NCBI GenBank assembly: GCA_035282865.1
Contig: DATEVB010000174.1
Coordinates: forward strand, 1 to 12,851
From: UBA4744 sp035282865
GTDB lineage: Bacteria > Actinomycetota > Acidimicrobiia > Spongiisociales > UBA4744
Length of the DNA stretch: 12,851 bases
Direction of reading: 5' to 3'
Made by a program: the position numbers and the translations under genes. Positions within the stretch are counted from its first letter, which is position 1. The number at the start of each line of letters is the position of its first letter. This document shows, piece after piece, positions 11,570 to 12,851 of this stretch. A model generated the notes under the pieces. That model saw only the letters and a program-made list of their open reading frames with translations. It was not told the DNA's origin and ran no database searches.

Positions 11570-12851
11570 GTGCAGTTGCACGGGGCAAAACGACGCAAGA
11601 TCCAGATCGCAGCTTCCTACGCAGTGCTGGGCCTGGTCGTGCTGGGCGTCCTCATCTGGCAGCAGAAGTTCCCCCCTCTCGCCCTGTGGCTGGCCTTTGC
11701 GGTCGCCTTCGCCTTCTTCGACTGGCGGTCGGTCGAAGTCAACGACCGGATGCTGATGAGCCCCACCGTGATGGTGGCCTTGACCGCGGCGGTGGCCTTT
11801 GGTCCGGGCACCGCCGCGCTCGGGGTGGCCGCCATGGCCGCCCTGGGGGCGTTCAGTGCCGACGACTTCCGTCAGCGGCGCTGGTTCCAACCGATCGCCA
11901 ACTTCGGCCAGCTGGTGGTCACCGCCGGTGTCTCGGTCTTCGTCCTCGAGTGGTTCCTGCAGCAGGCTCCCCTGCCATCAACCGGCAACACGTTCTGGTT
12001 GTGGATCGCTGCCGGAAGTGCGGTGGCGGCAGTTGTCCATGGGCTAGTCAACTACACCTTCGTCACCGTGGCGGTGCGGGCGGTTTACGCGAAACGCGAC
12101 CTGCGCCCCTGGTCCAATCTCGGCCAACTGTTGCCATCGTATCTGCTGATGGGGTTCGTTGGTGGCCTGCTCGGAGCCACCTACACCATCCTGCCGGTGG
12201 TCCTGCCGCTGGTGTTCGTGATGTTCATCGTCGGCTACCTCTCCTTTGCCTCCTACGGGCAGCTGCGGGAAGCTCACGAAGCCACCTTGCGTGGTTTCAT
12301 CAAGGCGCTGGAAGCCAAAGACCTCTACACGCGCGGCCACACGGAACGGGTGGCCTACTTCGCCCAGCTGGTGGGGGAGGAGATGGGCTTCAACGGGACC
12401 CGGTTGGAGCGATTGCGATGGGCGGCCCTGATCCACGACGTCGGGAAACTGGCCGTGCCCCGCGACCTGATCCGCAAGAAGGGCAAGTTGACCGAGGACG
12501 AGTACGAAGAATTGCAGGTCCACGCCCACGTGGTCGAGGAGATCCTGGCCGAGGTCGAGTTCTTGCGCCCGATGGTCGAGATCGCCTCCAGCCACCACTC
12601 CCACTACGACGGCGGTGGGTACGGCGGAGTCGGCCACACCCACGGTGAACAACCCTCGTCGGAAGCCTGCATCCTGGCGGTGGCCGACGCATTCGACGCA
12701 ATGACCAGCACCCGTTCCTACCGGATGGCCCTCAGCCAGGACTACGCCTTTTCCGAGCTGCGCCGCAATGCAGGATCACAGTTCGACCCCGAGGTCGTTG
12801 AAGCGCTATCCCGGGCGCTGGGGCGCACCTCCGAGCGGTACGGCTCGCCCC
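11570..12851 (+). CDS. Membrane HD-GYP domain protein (putative c-di-GMP phosphodiesterase), partial
   Basis: HD-GYP proteins hydrolyse cyclic di-GMP using a metal centre. The 427 codons present start at GTG 11570 and run off the right edge. Residues ~10-235 hold about seven hydrophobic segments, an integral-membrane sensor of MASE-like type. A short linker (YGQLREAHEATLRGFIKALEAK) leads into the catalytic domain: RGHTERV (His257), IHDVGK (His289-Asp290), HAHVVEEIL, SSHHSHYDGGGYGG (His342-His343) and VADAFDAM (Asp373), then QFDPEVV near the end. Metal ligands are kept, but the signature tripeptide reads GYG instead of GYP and the usual HHE is HHS. GGGAGG lies 3 nt before GTG 11570; TTG 11576 with 9-nt spacing is an alternative. 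The frame is open upstream to ATG 11219, but that extension has weak codon bias and no Shine-Dalgarno. It is divergent from the ggt operon and preceded by a micro-ORF. Confidence 0.9.
   Translation, partial: MQLHGAKRRKIQIAASYAVLGLVVLGVLIWQQKFPPLALWLAFAVAFAFFDWRSVEVNDRMLMSPTVMVALTAAVAFGPGTAALGVAAMAALGAFSADDFRQRRWFQPIANFGQLVVTAGVSVFVLEWFLQQAPLPSTGNTFWLWIAAGSAVAAVVHGLVNYTFVTVAVRAVYAKRDLRPWSNLGQLLPSYLLMGFVGGLLGATYTILPVVLPLVFVMFIVGYLSFASYGQLREAHEATLRGFIKALEAKDLYTRGHTERVAYFAQLVGEEMGFNGTRLERLRWAALIHDVGKLAVPRDLIRKKGKLTEDEYEELQVHAHVVEEILAEVEFLRPMVEIASSHHSHYDGGGYGGVGHTHGEQPSSEACILAVADAFDAMTSTRSYRMALSQDYAFSELRRNAGSQFDPEVVEALSRALGRTSERYGSP

Noticed and set aside
11216..11890. 224-codon minus-strand frame opposite the HD-GYP N-terminus
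   Set aside because: Most of it is antisense to clear TM segments of the HD-GYP protein. Only its last ~75 codons look protein-like, without a start signal; kept as a question in the findings rather than called as a gene.
11527..12648. 373-codon plus-strand frame overlapping the HD-GYP gene
   Set aside because: Arg/Gly/Pro-rich off-frame shadow; the overlapping frame carries all HD-GYP motifs.

Overview
The window is GC-rich, densely packed bacterial chromosome. It most resembles an actinobacterium of the Acidimicrobiia type. The evidence is an F420-type luciferase-like oxidoreductase, secreted proteins with long Thr/Ser/Pro linkers, an SLT-domain protein of the kind common in that group, frequent GTG/TTG starts, and several starts with a TANNNT -10 box about 7-10 nt upstream, as in leaderless transcription. 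The lineage is inferred from protein style; no rRNA or marker gene is present.

Layout from left to right. (A) Minus strand: rlmN (23S rRNA/tRNA m2A methyltransferase), then a 172-nt gap and a secreted triple-LysM protein cut by the left edge. (B) Plus strand, divergent from rlmN: a 12-TM-type NCS1-like permease. (C) Minus strand, tail-to-tail with the permease across only 4 nt: a three-gene run of secreted SLT lytic-transglycosylase-like protein, small membrane-anchored helix-hairpin-helix protein, and PIN-PhoH ATPase (PhoH2). (D) Plus strand, divergent from C: F420-dependent LLM oxidoreductase overlapping by 4 nt (ATGA) a CapA-family lipoprotein. (E) Between D and the next convergent unit lies a 189-nt gap with nested inverted repeats and a very G-rich tract. 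(F) Minus strand: uncharacterised conserved-looking protein, gamma-glutamyltransferase family protein, histidine phosphatase, closely spaced as one operon. (G) Plus strand, divergent from F: a good sigma-70-like promoter, a ~240-nt leader with several hairpins, a 29-codon hydrophobic micro-ORF with a strong Shine-Dalgarno, and a membrane HD-GYP protein cut by the right edge.

Functionally the region mixes housekeeping RNA enzymes (RlmN, PhoH2) with envelope biology (LysM, SLT, CapA) and a putative c-di-GMP phosphodiesterase. No mobile element, CRISPR array, tRNA or rRNA was found. The most interesting unexplained piece is unit G: the long structured leader plus micro-ORF ahead of the HD-GYP gene. 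It matches no riboswitch class I can recall, and the region is open in three overlapping frames, so its nature is unresolved.
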